NCBI RefSeq assembly: GCF_003473485.1
Contig: NC_053044.1
Coordinates: 9,932,501 to 9,996,500, forward strand
Source: Medicago truncatula
Lineage: Eukaryota > Streptophyta > Magnoliopsida > Fabales > Fabaceae
Direction of reading: 5' to 3'
Length of the DNA: 64,000 nt
Shown here one piece after another: positions 1 through 12,098 of this stretch; position 1 is the first letter of the stretch, and each line of letters opens with the position of its first letter. The notes under the pieces were generated by a model. That model searched no databases. It was not told the origin of the DNA and saw only the letters and a list, made by a program, of their open reading frames with translations. The position numbers were made by a program, and so were the translations under genes.

Positions 1-2826
1 CCAAAACATAGCAACTAGGTCACTTGTGTGATATAAAAGGACAAGCTGCATATCACAATATTCATTCACGTTTAGTCACAACGCTTTGACACTTTTTGGA
101 GAGGGAAATGGAAACAAGCAGGAGGTGACATCACGTATCACAAAAGAAAGCAACATCCAATGAAAGAAAATTGAGGAGCACCGTCGGCAACGACGGAATT
201 CTATCGGTTTATTTTCTTCTTTATGTTGTTTGCTTATTTGATCATGTCTAGCTAGTTTCTTTTGATTAGGTCTGAGATGATTCTGTAACCCTAATTGAAG
301 CATATTGTTGTGAAACTCTATTTATTGTGAATGACAATCTAGTTTTTATTCAATTCAATTGTTCTTAATGCTTTTTATATTCTGATCAAATATAAACATG
401 ATTTAGTGAGAACGAATGACTACTGATCCTAGCTTTCGACTTAGATCTAATTGATTTGTTCTAATAAACATGGTTAGTCTAGGAATGGATAATCGTTTGT
501 TAGTGATATTAGTTTAACGTGCTTAAACCTTCAAAGATTATTAGACCACTTAAGGAATTAGGGGCTAGAGTTTGAGAAGAGGGTCCTAACTCAAGGGATT
601 GATTATGACTATTTTGTTAACTATTGTGGAACTAGAAAATCATTCATAAGTATAGGTGTAGTATACCAATTAGGGGAACATAGATGATTCAAAAGACCTG
701 ATCTAGGGTTAATATAGTAAAATCACACGAAAAAATTAGGTTAAATCTAGGATTAATACTGCGTCACGGGTTAACTTTCAGAAATAAGAGATGCTGTTAA
801 AACAAACTCAATATAATTTAATTATGAAACTTAATGTCTACCAAAAATACATTTTTACTCTTAATTTTTTGACACATCATAAAAATTATATCTTTTTTGT
901 CTTTTGCTTCAACATCTCTCTATTTTCTCTCTTTTAAGAACAAATTAAAACAAACTCACTCGATAAATCTATTTATGAAATTTAATGTCTTCCAAAAATA
1001 CAATATTACTCCTTCTTAATTATTTGACACGTCAAAAAATTTATATCCTTTTTTTTCTTTTGTTTCAACATCTCTCTATTTTTCTCTCTCTTAATCATAA
1101 TCCCAATGGAAACAATTTTTCTATAATTCAACTTCTAAAAATATAAAGATTTAAAAACAATTTACAATCTATTATCTTTCTCTAATTATGAAAATTAATG
1201 AACAATAAAATCACAATTTTGTCCCATATTAATATTTTGACACCTCAACATATATTTACCTTTTTGTGTCTTTTGTAACAAAAGATTTTATTTAGCTGAG
1301 GGAGAAATTAACTTCCAAAATATTGATGTGATTTTGTAACATAAATAAAATTCCTTTTCTATTGTTATAATTTTTAAAAAATCAGGTTCAACAAAAAAAA
1401 TTAAAATCGTCTTTAAATGAAAAAATGATAAAAGCAACAAAGTGGATCAAAGCATAGAATCAGCAGATGGTTTTCATATGCTAAGATAAGAAAGTAATGA
1501 CATTGATATAAGATAAGAAAACAACAGCAGCGATAAAAGCATAGAATCCCTTTCAAATGAATGATATAATGAAAAACAAAGGAAAAACAACTTTATTTTT
1601 CATTACCAAACAGAGAAGAAAATAATAGAAGGACTCAGTGAAAAATCACAGAGATAAATAGTTAGAATCATTAAGCAATTTGAATTTTTTTTTTATTTTT
1701 TATTTTTTAAAAGTAACCAATTTGAAATTTGAACTCTTTTCAATATATAAAAATTTACAAGTACCGTGAATTGAAACAAAATACAAAGTCTTGTGGGAAA
1801 TATATAAAACACTTCAGCCAATTTCACTCGCCGTCTCGCCCCAACCCCAACAGAGTATAAAGTGTCTCAAAAAAATGCTAATAAATCATGTCAATGATAA
1901 TTTATAAAATTAAAATGATTTTCTATTTCCTTTTTTTGTCTTTCTTTGAATTAGCGAAAATATGGTTAAAACCTAAGTACATGATTTATGTACAAGTACA
2001 AAAAAGAAATCTTCCAATCCAAATAGACACAAATAAAGGATGAAGTTTCAAAACCGAATCTTAGTAAACAAGAAACAAAGAAGACAGATCAAACCATAGA
2101 AAGTTACTCAGAACAGCATTTTTCACAATTTAAGTTACGTCTAGTTTAGAAATTACTTCATAATAATAACTTTTCATGTTGATATCCTGCATATATTCAA
2201 AAGATACCATTTGGCCAGTTTCTTAAATTATTTTGATTTCCTCTAATTGCATAAACTTGTTGAAATATGGGAGGGAATAAATTCAATTACCATGCCAAAA
2301 CAAATAGGAGAATCAATAAAGATCGACTAATATGAATAATGAAAAAAAAAAAAAAATTAAGCTGCTACTATAAAATATTTTCTTTGCACTTTTGAAATTC
2401 CATCATCCATTTTCCTTGTATACACAAATAAGAAAATTTGAAAATCATCTCCAACACAAGAAAGCTTCACATTTGTTTAAATAGTATGTTCTAATTTGAA
2501 TTTAACCTTTAGATGAGTCACATCTTTAGTTCCAAAGTTAAAAAGAGAGAAAAAAAAAGTTGTATTTGAAAAAGGTAAATGAAGGAGCTTGTGAAAATAT
2601 TTAAGTTGAGATACCAATTTCAACTTATACAAGTACGTATTAGTTAGGAAAAATCATAATAAAAATATAAGAACATTTCAATATTTCTATTTCTATAAGT
2701 ACTAGGTTCAAAGATTATTCAATCTAACAATAAAATAATGCACTATCAATCACAATCACATTAGAAACCTTTTCAATGACAATCACGTTAGAAACCTTTA
2801 AATGCAAGATAACATAACATACTCTA
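1..2826. other. AT-rich intergenic region, no gene recognised
   Basis: No coding region in this stretch resembles a known protein; the short open frames have no family features. It contains three diverged tandem repeats at about 799-1290 (listed separately) and several A- or T-rich runs. From about 2640 onward it is the downstream flank of the minus-strand F-box gene that ends at 2827. Confidence 0.6.
799..1290. repeat. Three diverged tandem repeats of about 150 bp
   Basis: Copy 1 starts near 799 and copy 2 near 947. Both run through AAACAAACTCA, AATTTAATGTCT, CCAAAAATAC, TTTGACAC and CAACATCTCTCTATTTT in the same order, giving a period of about 148 bp. A third, more degraded copy covers about 1187-1290 (AATTATGAAAATTAATG, TTTTGACACCTCA, TTTTGTGTCTTTTG). 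No coding potential is seen. Confidence 0.6.
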
Positions 2827-3909
2827 TTATGAATGCAACTCCGCGATCCACTCTGGAGGCGGCCCGAACATCTTCAAATGATCAGGATAGTCAGACAGAG
2901 GGGAAATCCGACCCTGATCCAAGTGAAAAACACTCATATTGAAATCTAGAGTAATACCATTATTATAGATCACACAATTGCCGCTCCCTAAACCCAAATC
3001 TGAAGCACATGCTGAGAACGAATAATCACTCTCCAAGAACAAAACCAAATCTCCTAAATTAGTCAACTTCACCCACTTTTTCTGCTTCTCATCAAGCCTA
3101 AACACATCAATCCTTACAATAACACGATCATCATTTTTATATATATCCACTAGCAACAACTGAAAGTCACTAGTCTCGACCAAGAATTTACTTTCTCCGC
3201 CAATCACAGGCTCAGCTATAAAATGATAGCTCAAGTCTGATTCAATCATAACAGTCCGACCAGTTTTGTCTACCATACAAGGCCTCCCTCTAAAATAGCA
3301 AACATATCTTCCACGGAAGGTTGACATGTTGGCTGACATGTTGGGGATCGTCTTTGAACGGTCGTCCCCGCAACGAAACATAATAGGATTCCCATGTAAA
3401 TCAGTTGTCAGAAATACTAGAGGTTGTTCCCCCTGACACGTGGCAACATATGACTTTAAACAACACCTGCAATAGATGTAGGACATCTGTCGAAGATGGA
3501 TGACAGAGAGTTTGTTGAAGTCGAGAACATTATTGAAACAAGATGGTAAAGGTTTGTAGGAGTTAAATAAGAAAGGGTACAGGAGTTGGGTTTTGCCGTC
3601 AAAATTTGGTCCAATTCTGATTAACCAAGGGCACTGGTGGAGAGTTTGTTTGTGTTTTGGTGGTTTGATGAGAAAAATGTCGTGTTTGATGAGGTAGCTA
3701 ATGGCATCAACGTTGGTGTGGGAACCGAATAGTTGGCAGGAGAGTTGTCCAAACTTTACGGGTAAATAGTGTTTTTGATAGTAATTTGGGATAGAAGATC
3801 GCCACCAAGAACAGACGGAACGAGAGCGAATGAGGTAAAGTTCCCTGTTAAGTTTTTGTGATATTAGTTGCAGAAGCTCACGTGGAAGCTGAGACCAATC
3901 TGCTGCCAT
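2827..3909 (-). CDS. F-box/DUF295 (SKIP23-like) protein, 360 aa
   Basis: Single-exon gene for a probable substrate-recognition subunit of an SCF ubiquitin ligase. This role is inferred from the family; the substrate is unknown. Residues 4-44 form the F-box (WSQLPRELL, then LIRSRSVCSWWRSSIP). The DUF295 region follows, with DKTGRT near 214-219, LLLVDIY at 251-257, VFRLDEKQKKWVKL at 269-282 and the C-terminal FGPPPEWI. The length is normal for the family. The start is the only ATG that precedes the F-box, in the context CCATGG. It is the most divergent intact member of the cluster: SRSVCSWW replaces the usual FRSVCS.W, and it belongs to neither the MASTDWC nor the MAALKMK subfamily. Confidence 0.85.
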   Translation of the reverse strand: MAADWSQLPRELLQLISQKLNRELYLIRSRSVCSWWRSSIPNYYQKHYLPVKFGQLSCQLFGSHTNVDAISYLIKHDIFLIKPPKHKQTLHQCPWLIRIGPNFDGKTQLLYPFLFNSYKPLPSCFNNVLDFNKLSVIHLRQMSYIYCRCCLKSYVATCQGEQPLVFLTTDLHGNPIMFRCGDDRSKTIPNMSANMSTFRGRYVCYFRGRPCMVDKTGRTVMIESDLSYHFIAEPVIGGESKFLVETSDFQLLLVDIYKNDDRVIVRIDVFRLDEKQKKWVKLTNLGDLVLFLESDYSFSACASDLGLGSGNCVIYNNGITLDFNMSVFHLDQGRISPLSDYPDHLKMFGPPPEWIAELHS

Positions 3910-5367
3910 GGATCGTAGTGGTAAGGTTTGTGGTGCTCGCCGTTAGGGTTTTATTCATGAAGCGTTATTTACACAATATATATTTGGGGATATGTTTTTT
4001 TTGTACATAATCTCTTATTTTTGGTACAATATATTATTTTTGTACAGTATTATTATAATATTTTAATCTATCCTATACTTCTTTTTCGAAAAGGAAAAAA
4101 AAATCAATTTTATACTTCTATACTTTTTTTGAGAGATACTTCTATACTTATATACCAAGATATATAACCCATGCGTTGCACAGATTTAATTAGATGATTT
4201 TTAATACTCCTTAAGTATTGAATATAATTTTCTCAAAAAAAAGTATTGAATATAATAGGAAAAAAAATCAAACAAAACATATGTATCTGGTTCAAATTTT
4301 TAACCAAATACATCAATTTTGTTTAACTTTTTTTTTTTGTTTATATTCGATTCCGAAGTAGTACTTTTTATCGAAAATAACTTCTATACTTATATGTTTA
4401 TTAATGCTGGGTTGAAAAAAATATTTAAACTTTATATTCACGTCGGAATTACTCTATGTATCATGTTGTATTATAAGTTATGTCACCCATTGAATATACT
4501 TTGATGTTCTATTGATACACCTTGATGATTTAGGTTTCATTTATTGCATTTTTAAGGGACATAATTTCATGTTCTGTCTTTTTATTTTGAGGGAGATGCT
4601 GACGATGGACTTGATTGATTGCTTGTGGCAGTAAAAGAAAGCCGAAATTAAGCAATAGATGTCATGACCACATCTTTCTTTAGTATACGTTGAGTTAAAT
4701 TTTTGCCAGAGATATTGGATCATTGTGATATATGTATTGCAATATCTTTTTTTTTGAATTTCTGCTTGGTACACCTTCATATGAAGCTGCTCTCTTATTA
4801 ATTGATAGTGTGACTTTCACGTGAAAAGGCTTTATAAGTATTAGAATAAAAAATATTTATTGTATAAATTATTAGATATTATTAGAATATAAAATATTCT
4901 AATAATAAGATGATATGATAGACACATGATAGGATTAGAAAACAGGTTTTCTATCTATTGTACATAATTTCGCATTATAAGTAGCCAAGCACTTAAGGAA
5001 CCCAACAGACACACATCGGCAACTGCATAACAGGGTTCTTAGATCACACCTCAAGGTACACATTCTCTCATACTGACTTAATCGACAGAGTGCTTGCATC
5101 CACTCCCCACTCGCCACCAACACTTCTTGTGATCAAAACACTAACTAAGCAGAAGCTAGTTTATATTATTTGATGTGAGATTCACCTAGGGACATCACTT
5201 AATTATAAATAGGGGATTAAAAAACAAATTTTAGTGTGGGCAGCCGTCCCTAATTTGCACTGCTTGCATCGGCCCCCGGTATAATAACATTAACTAAGCA
5301 GAATAATGCAAGTATCACAAGCACATAAGAAACCTATTCAAAATAGCATACTCCGTTATGAATTCAA
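3910..5367. other. Intergenic spacer with shared F-box 3' flank
   Basis: No gene is supported. The part from about 4940 to 5367 matches the downstream flank of the F-box gene at 14948-16021 (about 14450-14947) in order and wording: the ATCTCTTGTACA-like motif, AAGTAGCCAAGCACTT, GTCCCTAATTTG and a run ending ATTCAATTAACTTTTG. This shows that the duplicated units include 3' flanking DNA. The stretch 4080-4900 is AT-rich and unassigned. Confidence 0.5.
4877..4907. repeat. Perfect AT-rich inverted repeat (14-bp arms, 3-bp loop)
   Basis: TATTATTAGAATAT is followed by AAA and then by its exact reverse complement. It could extrude as a cruciform or be the core of an old miniature transposon. No function can be assigned. 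Confidence 0.6.
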
Positions 5368-6442
5368 TTAACTTTTGACAATCCACTCCGGTTCCGAGAA
5401 CAAGCTGAGATATTCAGACACAGACAATCGATGACTTTGATTCAAGCAATAAACACAGCAATAAGTACATATCTTGTATGCATCATCAATAAAGACGACA
5501 CAATTCCCTTTGGCAACACACAAATCCAAAGCTGAAGCGGAAAATGAACATCCATTCACAAAGAACAAGACCCTATCCCCTAAACTCATCAACTTCACGC
5601 ATTTTTTTTATACTTCTCGTCAAGTCTAAACACATCAAAAGTCTTAAGATTCTCATAAATATTAACTAACAACAACTCACTCTCACTCTCCACCAGTAAT
5701 TTTCTATCTCCAGGAATAAAAGGATTATCCACTAACTAGACACTCGAGTCCCATTCAATTGCAATTGTCCTACCAGTATTGTCAACCAAGTAAAACCTTC
5801 TTTTAAACACACAAATATATACATATTTAGTTGACATGTCGAAAATGGGTTTCCAATAGCTGTTGAGGGAACATAACAACATCAGATGGGGGAAATATTC
5901 CGAAATGCCGAGAACCATCGTGTGTTCTCCATGGCACATGATAGCAAGGAACTTTTCACGCTTCTTGTTGTAGAAGAAATAGTTACGACGATTAAAGTCT
6001 CCGTAGTCCATGATGAAATCGGTTCATAATTGAGGACAGAGAGTTTATTGAAGTCAAGCACACGAGGAAAACCATTAGAAGAGTAGACTGAATTTAAGAG
6101 TAGGTGGAAGAGTTTGGTTTTGCAATGTGAGTTTTGGGTAACTCTAATCAAACAATGACGAAGTGGCTTACGGTGTTGGAGTGGTTTAATGAGAAAGAGA
6201 GTGTGTTTGAAGAGGCAGCAAAACGGAGAAGTGTTGGTGTTGTTGATGGTATTAGAGAGAGTATATGAGAGTTCGAGGAGAAGAACCTTGAGGGTAGAAT
6301 TGGGATTGTGATTTGAAATGGATGAGCGCCGCCACTTTGAACAAACCGATCGAAAATGAATGAGATCAAGTTCATCGTCAATTCGTTGGGATATCAGATT
6401 CAGAAGCTCAGTTGGTAGTTCACACCAGTCAGTCGATGCCAT
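5368..6442 (-). pseudogene. F-box/DUF295 pseudogene, type A (MASTDWC)
   Basis: The reading frame opens normally at the ATG ending at 6442 (MASTDWCELPTELLNLISQRI) and keeps a good F-box. It is then broken at least three times compared with the intact paralogue at 14948-16021. A one-base loss near 6030 shifts the frame in the region equivalent to LNLGTDFI. A CAG-to-TAG change near 5737 stops the frame after ESDSSV. Extra bases in a T-run near 5608 shift it again before WVKLMSLGD. The C-terminal part (SLGDRVLFF to EPEWIVKS) is still readable. Only a truncated F-box protein of about 187 residues could be made. It is the counterpart of the pseudogene at 24114-25202 in the duplicated block, but the two carry different lesions, so they decayed separately. 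Confidence 0.85.
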
Positions 6443-9400
6443 GGCTGCTGTAGTGCTGTGTGTTACTGATTCTCCTTTCTTTTATAGTAACGAACCCTAG
6501 TGAAACATGCTACACGATTGAAAATTTACTATTCAAGGATAACTTCAAGACAGTAAAAATCACACTTTTTGAAAATCATTTATTTTTAGTTTTTCACGCA
6601 ATTTTTAAGTAAACCTGATTGCTGAATATTATAGATAGTACTTTGTTGCTGCACAAACGTACAAGTATGGACAAAACTCTACTCAATCAATCTATATTGA
6701 TTTATCATTAATTACTCTTGTCTCAAATGGCTGATCAATCAATCAAGAGAAGCTTCTTCCAAAGGCATAGTAGCAGTATAAACATGCTTGTATTCAGGGA
6801 TTGAGTTAGAAAAAGGACCAGTAAATTCCATACCCCTCCGAACTTTTGAAGAAAAAAAACTATACTATGCTATTATATTTTTCGGTCTCAATTTTTTTTT
6901 TTTTTTTTTGTCGATTTTATACGATATTGTGTAATGACCTTGTTTTTACTCAATATATTGGACCTTAAACAACCAAGTTTCTAGGCTTTATTGCACTAAT
7001 CCTTAACACCGAAAAATAAAGAACAATTTTTCTCACGTGAACATCGATTTATATATGCAATTTTTCTAGGCTTTTACTTTTCTCACAAAAATAAAATCTA
7101 TATCGATTTATCATTAATTACTATTGAATGATATTTGTAAAGTGTCTTGATCTAGGTAAAACTAAATTTATCGTTGTTATTGCATCAAGTATATACAAAC
7201 AATTATTTTGTGCTCTATACACTTTTATACATCCACGGATTTTGTGACGAAGTTGAACTCGTCAAACAATCATTTGGTTTTACCTACGTAACTTTGATTG
7301 TAGATATAGAGCTTAGTTAGAATTTTCAACTTTTTAACCTACAACTATTTTATGTGACTATACAACATGGCTTTCAAGGGTTTTCGTGCGTGTGGTAGTC
7401 ATTCCCTTCACCTGCGGAGGAAGGTGCGATGATAAAAAGCACAGACTTCTTGAGTCCAGCAAATTCGTGCACGCGATGATCTAATTTGTGTACCTGCAAA
7501 AAGTGAATGTTCAACTACCTAATTAACTACCTTCTTGTGTACTCAGCACACGATGACTCGATTCTAGTTTTATATAAGTGCATGAACTATCTGTGTATAA
7601 ATTCATGCCAAACTTAATTGTTTAGGTAGTTGAACACTGAATCCGGGGGAGATATGCAGAAATTGGAAATGATAGCAAACACTGAAAGCAACCATAAAGT
7701 GACAGAGAACTTCCCATGGAATAGCAAAGTAAAATCATTAATATAACTGAGAGAAAGAATCACTCATCCTATTTCTGAGAGGCTAGTAGGAGATAAAGGG
7801 AAAATTCTAATAAGCTGAAAAATGACCTTCATTTAACAATGAAATCTCAGAAAATTTTGCTGCAATTCAAAATGCGAACATCATATATGGTTCAATTAAA
7901 TTAAGAACAAGAAAATAGAATAACCTTTTTGGTACATGACAACAAAATCTAATCTAAATATGTCAATAAACTGTTGCTTTCTACACACAATTGAGAATTA
8001 TCAAATAAATTGCTTCAATATTTATATCCAAGGAAACTAAGACGGAGACCACCAATTCAACTTCAGTTTACACTATCAATTTTATTTTTTATTTTTGAAT
8101 CGGCAAAATTAATACCGATAGGCCACTTACCAGAACAAGTTGTAACAAGGAGGGCTAGAAGAATACAAAACTGATGCATCAAGACTCGACTAGGAATGTC
8201 AGCAAACAGGAAAATAAAAAGATAAAGCTAAAGCAAACGCTAACAGCGACACCAAACTGTGCATAGAAAGCTGCAGCTCAGGTGCACCTGACAGACTGCA
8301 AAACACTGATACAATCTACTCAGTGCAAAGCAGACCTGAGACCTAGGAAAAAACTAATTGAAACAGGAGAACAGGCGCACAACAGTGGAGACGGACTGCG
8401 GATGCTCTAATCAGCCCCTGAAACAAGCTGAAATCAAAACTTTCTCAGTTTGCAAAGCTGTATATATTCTATACAGCTTAGCAAGCTTACTCTAGTTAGA
8501 CCAAACGACACATATTTCAGATTATAACAGATAATGGTATCTCATTATAACAGATAATGGTATCTCTAATGGATCATAAGTTCATAACAAATATACGCAT
8601 GTCTACGAGCTTTAATCCTTCAAAAATAATGCAAGTATAACACCACCATCAAATTTTGAATAACAACGTACACAAAGATTCTAGCAGAGTACATAAAGAT
8701 CTGTTTTCAATCTTCTTTATATAAATCAAACATTGCTTCTAATTAAGCATCTTCTGAGTTCTGGACACTCCTTAGCTAGTTAATCACTCTTAGCCTGTTG
8801 TAAACCAACCCCTTGCAAGAAATGTGCTTAATTCAAATTTGCAAGCATCCTGCACCAAAAACAAGACCTCTATATCATTTCAGGATATAAACTCTTCTGA
8901 AAGATAACCTAACTCTGATTATTAATTGCAACTATTTTAGATATTTTAAATACAAAATCCAGCAACATCTATCAAAGCCAAAGAAAATGCAACGAAAATA
9001 GTTTTACAGCGTGGTCATAATTATATCTAGTTAAAATAAACATGACAGAAAAATGTGGAGATTCCAAATACAAGTACAAAATAAATCAGCTTGAAATTTA
9101 CAAATACAATTAAACAAGAATTTGGTGTTTTAAATATTCATTGTCAACTTTATGAATGAGCTGAATCAGTCAATCAGGGGCAAACAATTTAGTAATGCCA
9201 AATTACAGACAAACGCCTATCAATCATGTGTCCAAAGTCTGCAAAGTGAAAGAACCGTAACTCTTATTTCTCTTTTCAGGTCTCAGAAAGTTTGTTTCCT
9301 CAACAATTAAATGCTCCTACACTGGAATTTTTAAAGTCACCAGTCGAGATCAACCTTAAGTATACTAAATTGAGATACAAGTAAAATCACCTGTCAAGAT

Positions 9401-9939
9401 CAACATTTAAGTAAACTCAATTGAATATTAAGTGTAACTGATCAACTAAGTTTCGACTTTATAGCACCATAATATGATAATAATGCATTTGGTCAACATC
9501 AAATCAAAATAGCAAAACTAACATTGAATAAACACAACTGGCTTAGAGAGAAGAGTTGAAAAATCCACCAGAAAGCTTATCTTCTCATATCAATATGTAA
9601 TTAGGGATGTCTTTTCAAAAAAATATGTAATTAGGGATTAGCTGCTAAACATATAGTCTGCAAAAGTAACAATAAAAGAAGATGATCAAGCTCATCAACA
9701 TTGATTGTTACATCTTATCATACAAATCACCCCCTCAAAACAAAATGTATGAAACATATTTAGATTTCTGAAAAGTTAAAAGTGCAGATACTTATTTACA
9801 AAGAACATGATTGGTACAAAAGTAATATTTGATGCAACAACATTTCAATATTTCTATTTGTAATAACATAAACTAAGAACACAACAGAACAAAATCAAAA
9901 TCACATTAGAAATTTCTCAATGCAAGATAACATACTGAG
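6443..9939. repeat. Conserved intercopy spacer, copy 1
   Basis: Gene-free spacer between a type A and a type B F-box gene. It is nearly identical to 25203-28176 and related to 16022-20573 and 37720-40429. Landmarks shared by all four are CCACGGATTT(T/A)GTGACGAAGTTGAAC, GGGTTTTCGTG, CGATAGGCCACTTACC and ACAAATATACGCATGT. Copy 1 has its own small tandem duplications: ATTATAACAGATAATGGTAT twice near 8521-8566, and about 30 bp around ATATGTAATTAGGGAT near 9591-9650. No RNA gene or open frame was recognised. Confidence 0.75.
8090..8420 (-). repeat. Repeated module, possible LINE 3' end
   Basis: The module begins with a T-rich run followed by GAATCGGCAAAATTAATA and then GATAGGCCACTTACC. Copies lie near 17960-18260, 26640-26960, 39140-39290 (partial) and 59090-59420. 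Read on the minus strand it ends in an A-rich tail, as the 3' end of a non-LTR element would. No coding part is attached, so the assignment is tentative. It belongs to the ancestral spacer and was copied along with it. Confidence 0.35.
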
Positions 9940-10938
9940 TTAGTGAAGCTGGCTTTTGATGATCCACTTCGGAGGGGGCCAGAACAAGTCGTAATATTCA
10001 GGATGATTGCACAAAGGCCAAAGCTGACGATCTTGATCCAAGTGAACAATACTTAATCTATCCTCAGAGAAGATTTCATCAATAAAGATGATACAATTCC
10101 CTTTAGGAACACACAAATCTGAGGCAGAGGCAGAAAAGGAATATTTTGTCCCTATGAACAAAACCCTATCTCTTAAATTCTTCTCGAACTTCACCCACTT
10201 CCTCTCCTTCTCATCAAGTCTAAACAAACGAATCTTTAAATCAACAGGAACAGGATCAATGTCAACTAACAGCAACTCACCCTCGCTCTCCACTAAGAAT
10301 TTCTTGTTATCCTCTGGCCCACAATCAACCAATGGTTCAGCCGCTAACTGGGCTTTAGGGTCATCCTCCGGTCCAACAGTAATTGTCCTACCAGTTTTGT
10401 CAATTACTTTGTAAATCCTCCCTTTAAACACGCAGATGTTATAATACCTTAGCATGTCTTCGTCGGGCAACAAGAAACAATCTCCCGCCACTAACTGGAT
10501 GGAGAGTTCGTTGAAGTCGAGTATGTCGAATGGGTAATCAAAAGAATCAGTTGAGAGGAAGGAGGATTGAGATATTTCGGTATTGCCACATGAGCTTTGG
10601 GTAACTCTAATCAACCAAGGATAGTTTTCTTGTTCTTGTTCTTGTTCCTGTGATGGTTTGATGAGGTAGAAACTATGTTTGGAGAGGTAATAGAAGGAAA
10701 TAGGGATGGTGCCATAGTTGTTGTTGTTGTTGTTGATGATGATGGAATCAATGTATTGGAGGAGTGGAACGTTGAATGGTGAAATGTGAAAATGATTTCG
10801 GATGGAAGAAGAACGCCAATTGGAACAAACTGATCGAAAGCGAATGAGATCGATTTCGGTGGTGATTCGTTGCGATATCAGATTCAGAAGCTCAGTTAGG
10901 AGCTCAGACCAGTCTGGTTTCATTTTCAATGCAGCCAT
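9940..10938 (-). CDS. F-box/DUF295 protein, type B (MAALKMK), 332 aa
   Basis: Intact single-exon gene. Residues 9-48 are the F-box (DWSELLTELLNLISQRI, then LIRFRSVCSNWRSSSI). DUF295 follows, with DKTGRT at 180-185, a FLVESEGELLLVDI strand, LFRLDEKERKWVKF, SFSASASDLCV and FWPPPKWI near the C-terminus. Two simple-sequence tracts lie inside the protein: six asparagines after III (about residues 69-74) and a QEQEQEQE run (about 97-104). It is 52 residues shorter than the type B gene at 40430-41584; the missing part lies between FNELS (about 146) and YNICVFKG (about 173). It differs from its twin at 28177-29175 at only five residues. Confidence 0.88.
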   Translation of the reverse strand: MAALKMKPDWSELLTELLNLISQRITTEIDLIRFRSVCSNWRSSSIRNHFHISPFNVPLLQYIDSIIINNNNNNYGTIPISFYYLSKHSFYLIKPSQEQEQEQENYPWLIRVTQSSCGNTEISQSSFLSTDSFDYPFDILDFNELSIQLVAGDCFLLPDEDMLRYYNICVFKGRIYKVIDKTGRTITVGPEDDPKAQLAAEPLVDCGPEDNKKFLVESEGELLLVDIDPVPVDLKIRLFRLDEKERKWVKFEKNLRDRVLFIGTKYSFSASASDLCVPKGNCIIFIDEIFSEDRLSIVHLDQDRQLWPLCNHPEYYDLFWPPPKWIIKSQLH

Positions 10939-11439
10939 GGATGATGATGCTGATTTTCTTGTTCTTGTTCTTGCTTTCTTTTTTAGAAACGAACGATAAA
11001 ATAGAAAACAGAATGCTAAGAATGATGAATGATGATGCAGATTTTCTTAATCATGGACAATAGGAGAAACAAGATGATGAAGATGATTGTGGTTTTGGGA
11101 GGTTGTTGAAGGTTAAGAGGAAGGGTTTCTCCAACTGTAATTCAGTTATTGTTATATTCAAAATAAAAATAGAAAAAAATAGCTAGTTTGTTTTTTTAGG
11201 AAAAAAAACATTATATTAAAATAATGAAATGGAAAAATCACTAAGATTTTTCTTTTGGGATTAAAAATTCATTAATATTTGTCTCCGTGAGTCTAACTCA
11301 TTTGACAATAAATATATTGTGGTATGGAGAGATCTAAGTTTGAATATGAATTTCTAATTACTAGGTTACTTGATAAAAAAAAAAAACAAAAAAAAAACAA
11401 AATCCCCTCTTATGTGATGATAATGGGAAAATCTGGTTA
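10939..11439. other. Upstream flank of the type B gene
   Basis: It includes the probable 5' region of the minus-strand gene at 9940-10938. The sequence is almost identical to 29176-29680. A long A-rich run near 11380-11400 precedes the LINE remnant. No separate gene is seen. Confidence 0.5.
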
Positions 11440-12098
11440 TTCACAAATCTCATGCATGGAAGTATGGAGTTTAAGGATATTATAACTTTGAATTTGGCCG
11501 TGCTTAGCATACGAGGATGGAAACTTCAAACAAATCCGAAAGTTATGGTATCTCTGTTTGTTCAAAGCTCGATATTTTCCTCATAGAAGTTTCTTGACAT
11601 CATCCTTGGGATATAACCCAAGTTATGCATGTGTATATTCAGTACTAAATTCATTGTCTAAAGGAGTTCTAAATGGTGTACCGGTTCAGAGGAGAAAACT
11701 CCTAAAGTGGATGAACCTTGGTTGAATGTAGATCACATATCAAGAACTATACCCTGTGCTTTTCATTTGGAAAATGTGATAGCTAACGGTTTGCTTCAGA
11801 CCACAAATAAGATGTGGAATCAAGAGGTTGTGAAAAACGTGTTTGTGATAAAATGGCGACTGAAATACTAAGAACACCACTCGTTACACAACTACTTGAT
11901 GATAGGCTAGTGTGGAAAGTGGAAAAGAATGGACACTGCTATGTTAAAAGTACGTATAGAACTTGTGGATGCATCTCATTTACGGCGACCTATGCATTGG
12001 TCTGGAATTTGGCGGTTGAAAGCCCTAACGTAAGTCAAACACCTTTTTTGTTGCAAGTGTCGCGGTTGCTTTGCAACGAGGGCATGCCTAAAAGCTAA
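11440..12098 (+). mobile_element. LINE fragment (end of RT ORF, zinc-binding region), broken
   Basis: The plus-strand translation carries features of the C-terminal part of plant LINE ORF2: LAVLSIRGWKLQTNPK (family form A.LAKQGWRL..NP), then a DEPWLN-like stretch, then DRLVWKVEKNGHCYVKSTYR (family form D.LVW..EKNG.YSVKSAYR). It is 5'-truncated and has stops and a frame change near 11815. The twin at 29680-30337 reads through more of the same region. It sits upstream of the type B F-box gene and was duplicated with it. Confidence 0.7.

Noticed and set aside
76-303. Minus-strand open frame of 75 codons at the window start
   Set aside because: No domain, no homologous copy in the window and low-complexity composition.
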